A DNA stretch of 64,000 nt from Euptelea pleiosperma (lineage: Eukaryota; Streptophyta; Magnoliopsida; Ranunculales; Eupteleaceae): NCBI GenBank assembly GCA_035048495.1, contig CM068544.1:8860138-8924137 (forward strand), given 5' to 3'. Both the position numbers and the translations under genes were made by a program. Under the pieces are notes generated by a model. That model had not been told where the DNA came from. It worked only from the letters and a program-made list of their open reading frames with translations, and did no database searches. Below are positions 60,945 through 64,000 of the stretch, one piece after another. The stretch's first letter is position 1, and every line of letters begins with the position of its first letter.

Positions 60945-62592
60945 TTAGTGCCTCATTTTTGCTTCAGCTCAGTCTAGAAATGGAAAAACCCTACATTTCT
61001 CCCTCTAAAGAACTGCCATTTTTGGTCTACATCTCAACTTTTTATGTGTGTTGTGGACAACCAAATGCTCACCAGTTCATTAGCTTGAAATGGAGGGAGA
61101 GAGAGTCTTAAGTTAGATTTTGCATTTCAAAAGCAAAAGGAGAGAAGAGGGGATAATTGTCAAAATAAGACCTTTTCTTGTTTCCACATATATGTATATA
61201 GAGATGGGTTCATCAAGATGGGTTGGATTACCCGAGGCCTCAACCCAAGCGCAACCCGACCTTGGTCAGGTTCTGGCTACCCAACCTGAGGAAGGGAACC
61301 AACCACACCCTCCCGAAGGTTGGGTTGGGTTGGGTTGGGTTGGGTTGGGTCAGTCGGGCTTAGGTTGGGCCTGACCCAAGTTGCACCCCTACTGCCCCCT
61401 ATTTAATTGCATTCACAGAATTACCTTCAACCTCCAACAGACCATCTACGTTATCCTTGAAAACTGCCAAGACATTGCATCATCATCAACATCAAAAAGC
61501 TTAAATTTTTTAGCAATAAAATTCAAGAACAATAAACCAAGCAAGGAATACCAAATTTGTTGCTTTAAAAATGGATTAGACAAAATCACAGTAGCAATAG
61601 CTTTGGGTGAGAGGTTCCAAGGTCTCGGAGTGGAAGCGGGAGTGGGAGCAGGAGCAACAGCCAAATTCGAACGTGGCACCCGATCCCTAGCTAGAAACTT
61701 CTATCAACAAAGATTCAGATATCTCCGACACTAACTAAGCAGCATTTAAACTCAACAGAAAAATACTCATATGCGGCTCAACTATCTTGAGAAATAGAAC
61801 ACTTAAAAGATTATTTCAGTTAGCTAGTCAAACTTAAGGATGGTGCATACAAGAAGCATTTACATGTCATATGATGAGATATTCAACCCAAATTTTCCAA
61901 CTGGGTTTTAACATCTGTAGGAAAGTCTTTGGTACGTACAACTTACATATTAGCAATAGAAATATTTACTAATCCAAATAGTCCTTTCACATTCTAATCA
62001 TATTAATGAACTTCTACCAACAGCATCTTGCTAATTGTATGTAAACTATTATCCAAAAATGCGATACGAGGTAAAACAAAAAAAATATATTTTTTAGGTG
62101 TGTCACAACTCACTAGTCTTCCTAGATAAAGAAAGGATGGGAAATAAACCCTAGGCAAGAAAAAGTTCAACTTAGCAGGTCTACCAAAATTTCAGGCCCA
62201 TGCCTTCCCAAAATATCCTAATAGGATATTCCCTCCACAGAATTTACTGACTACAAAAGGGCAGCAGACCACATAAGGTGCTCCATACATCACCATAACG
62301 ATTAAAACAACAGGGCTTAATCTCCAGGCATCGGTGTCATAGAGATTACCTGTCGAAGTATGTAATCATAACCAAAACTTGCTGTTACATCTCTAGACAT
62401 GTAGTTGTACATGAAATCCGATGCTAGAGAAACCTGCACCGTGGATAACAATACATGACAAGGGCTTATCAAATTAGGTGGAACACAGGTCACAAGAAAT
62501 TCTTCAACAGTCAATTTTCTTACCTTCTCAGATATCTTCTGGACATAGCTGAGAGCAACCATCCCAGTGCTGGCAACTTGCCCTGTTGCAAC
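58526..62592 (-). CDS. TOM40: Mitochondrial import receptor subunit TOM40, C-terminal exons (gene continues past the window)
   Basis: Tom40 is the beta-barrel channel of the outer-membrane TOM complex through which nuclear-encoded preproteins enter mitochondria. Four exons on the minus strand with GT-AG borders: 62524-62592 ([20 protein letters not shown]...), 62350-62433 ([20 protein letters not shown]...), 59168-59263 ([11 protein letters not shown] ... [15 protein letters not shown]) and 58526-58582 ([18 protein letters not shown], stop). Together they give 101 residues, about the last third of a ~310-aa protein, homologous to plant Tom40 along their whole length. The C-terminal KFGFGLTV fits the beta-signal (polar-x-G-x-x-hydrophobic-x-hydrophobic) used by the SAM machinery to insert the barrel. 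All introns are phase 0 (585, 3086 and 90 bases); the next upstream intron is longer than 1.4 kb. No disabling change seen. Confidence 0.93.
60283..61391. mobile_element. Inverted-end element in the 3.1-kb TOM40 intron
   Basis: Ends tagaggtgcaactcaggg and cctgacccaagttgcacccc-ta are inverted. Near each end are (GGGTT)n runs, the longer at 61319-61350. The interior has a CA run (60825-60842), a CT/CTAT run (60905-60950) and no coding capacity I can support. Flanking 8-mers match poorly. Confidence 0.55.
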
Positions 62593-64000
62593 CTGCAGGT
62601 AGCAAATCAAATCCCTCTATAGTGTCAGCCATCACCCTTCTATTAATGGATCTAACACACGTGAGAATTCAAATCCAAAATATGAAAAATAAATAGCTCA
62701 TACTTCTCACGTTCTTCCATCCATTTCTCAAGGAGAAATTAGACGAAGTTATCTTCGAATGACTTAGGCTACTACAAACAAAATGAATACAATCTGAAAA
62801 ATCAAAGAATAACTACAAATTGTCACGGATAGTTAATAAGAACCTCTACAATTGCCCATTACTTAGGAAGCATCGCTAGAGTAAAACTAGAATTAGGAAG
62901 CTTTGTCATGAAATACACAACCTTTTATGCGAAGGAAAAGCCGTATCATTATATCAAAGAGGACAGCAAGGACCTCTAACCTCGTAGAGAATGCTAATTA
63001 AAGAATCAGTAATTTTTTCATATATAGTGGGACCACCTTAGTTTTGCGAATCATTTTTTCCAAAAGGTCATGGCTATGCTGGTTATATACTCTATCTAGT
63101 TTATAAGGGAAATGAGTCAAAAAATGGCTGTAAGACACAATAAAACGCCAAGATTGAGTCTACGGGTGACAATGGGTTGGCTTGGTACAAAGTTCAACCC
63201 AATACGTGTTACCCTGAAGGCTTGAACCATACCCAAACCAATTTGGAATGCGTCAACCTGAACCTGGAGAAACAAGCAGGTTGGGTTCGGTTGGTTGGGT
63301 GAGCTTAAACCCAGCACTTGTGTGTCATCAACCCAAACCCAAGCAGGGTTGGAATGTGTCAACCCGAGCCCGGCCTGCAACCCAGAAACCCCCAATCCCA
63401 ACCCAGATAAAATGGGTTGGTCAGTGTGAGTTGGCCATGTCAGGTCAAGGATGGCATCCCTAATTGAGTCCCTATTTTCACTGAAATTAAAATAGAAAAG
63501 CAGCCTGCCAAGGATCCTAGGAAGTGATTATTGCACGAGATATTGATGTACAATCCCAATGCTAGACTAGTCACAGCACAAACATAATACATGTCACTGA
63601 AACAATAAATAGGAAGTTGACAGTGAGCAGTCAGGAACTAGAAGCAAACATTGAGGTCAACAAACAGCAAAGTATCCTCGAGTAGATTATTAGGATGGTC
63701 TTCCAACTCCAAACTGTTAGATGCGGCCCACATGTATGGGTGGGATCCACCATTGAATGAATCCCATCTAAGAGATCTCTTTATGCCAAAGATTACAGTC
63801 AAATGATTATGACAATTTATTGCTCAACCATCCAACATGTTATCTCACTATCAAGAAGAATGTGATAAGTTGGATGGGTGCTATCATCCTCGTAATTGGT
63901 GTAGGATACCCTATAAGTAGGATTCATTCTAATTATGGTCCCCAAACCCCTGCATCAGCATGCTGATATATCGTTGGTAGAATGTATCTCTGGTCCACCT
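62593..64000 (-). other. TOM40 intron, no further exon in the window
   Basis: Sequence was checked for the preceding Tom40 exon (the FWAG...RKSGIGYAARYNTDKM region) and none was found, so the intron runs past base 64000. It contains the MITE at 63161-63462 and, at about 63690-63920, a dispersed repeat with gtgggatccacca words. Confidence 0.6.
63161..63462. repeat. hAT-like MITE with perfect 8-bp target duplication in a TOM40 intron
   Basis: Starts tacgggtgacaatgggttgg, ends ggatggcatcccta. Flanked by attgagtc at 63153-63160 and 63463-63470. The TA-GGG termini fit the hAT end consensus YARNG. The interior is rich in aaccca/tgggtt words, as in the 60283-61391 element. Confidence 0.85.

Noticed and set aside
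61319..61350. GGGTT run as an interstitial telomere
   Set aside because: The plant telomere repeat is TTTAGGG; this run is GGGTT and sits at the edge of a MITE-like element.

Overview
The window looks like nuclear DNA of a flowering plant. It has AT-rich intergenic space packed with nested transposable elements, GT-AG introns, and three recognisable plant genes: a WAT1/UMAMIT-type transporter, an intronless PLS-class PPR gene and the C-terminal exons of the mitochondrial import channel TOM40. The low-GC coding style and long TE-filled introns argue against a grass; I cannot name the species. No bacterial, organellar, CRISPR or tRNA/rRNA features were seen.

Layout. 1-1.6 kb: 5' part of a WAT1-related gene on the minus strand (six exons, cut by the window edge) with TATA box and G-boxes. 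2.6-4.56 kb: decayed Ty1/copia gag, PBS and an LTR with an internal duplication. 4.9-11.7 kb: a field of MITEs, including a palindromic family (GGGTC/GAGCC ends, 9-bp target duplications) with about eight copies up to 23.5 kb. 12-26.7 kb: old direct and tandem duplications. A ~2.7-kb unit is present four times in an A-B-A-B order, and differential TE insertions with matching empty sites let their history be read. 27.6-41.1 kb: a cluster of diverged long LTRs plus a gag remnant of one Ty3/gypsy-like family, all on the minus strand. 43.26-49.4 kb: a gypsy-like, apparently non-autonomous LTR element with a 258-aa ORF, its 3' LTR split by a long-inverted-repeat element. 50.4-51.9 kb: PPR gene. 52.4-53.0 kb: a 5'-truncated LINE with target-site duplication. 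53.1-56.35 kb: a Russian-doll nest (MITE, larger inverted-repeat element, solo LTR). 58.5-64 kb: the 3' end of TOM40 on the minus strand, with further MITEs in its introns.

The three host genes are unrelated in pathway (membrane transport, organelle RNA processing, mitochondrial protein import). The rest is repeat sequence. Its main interest is a well-resolved record of TE nesting: target-site duplications and several empty paralogous sites are all visible inside one window.
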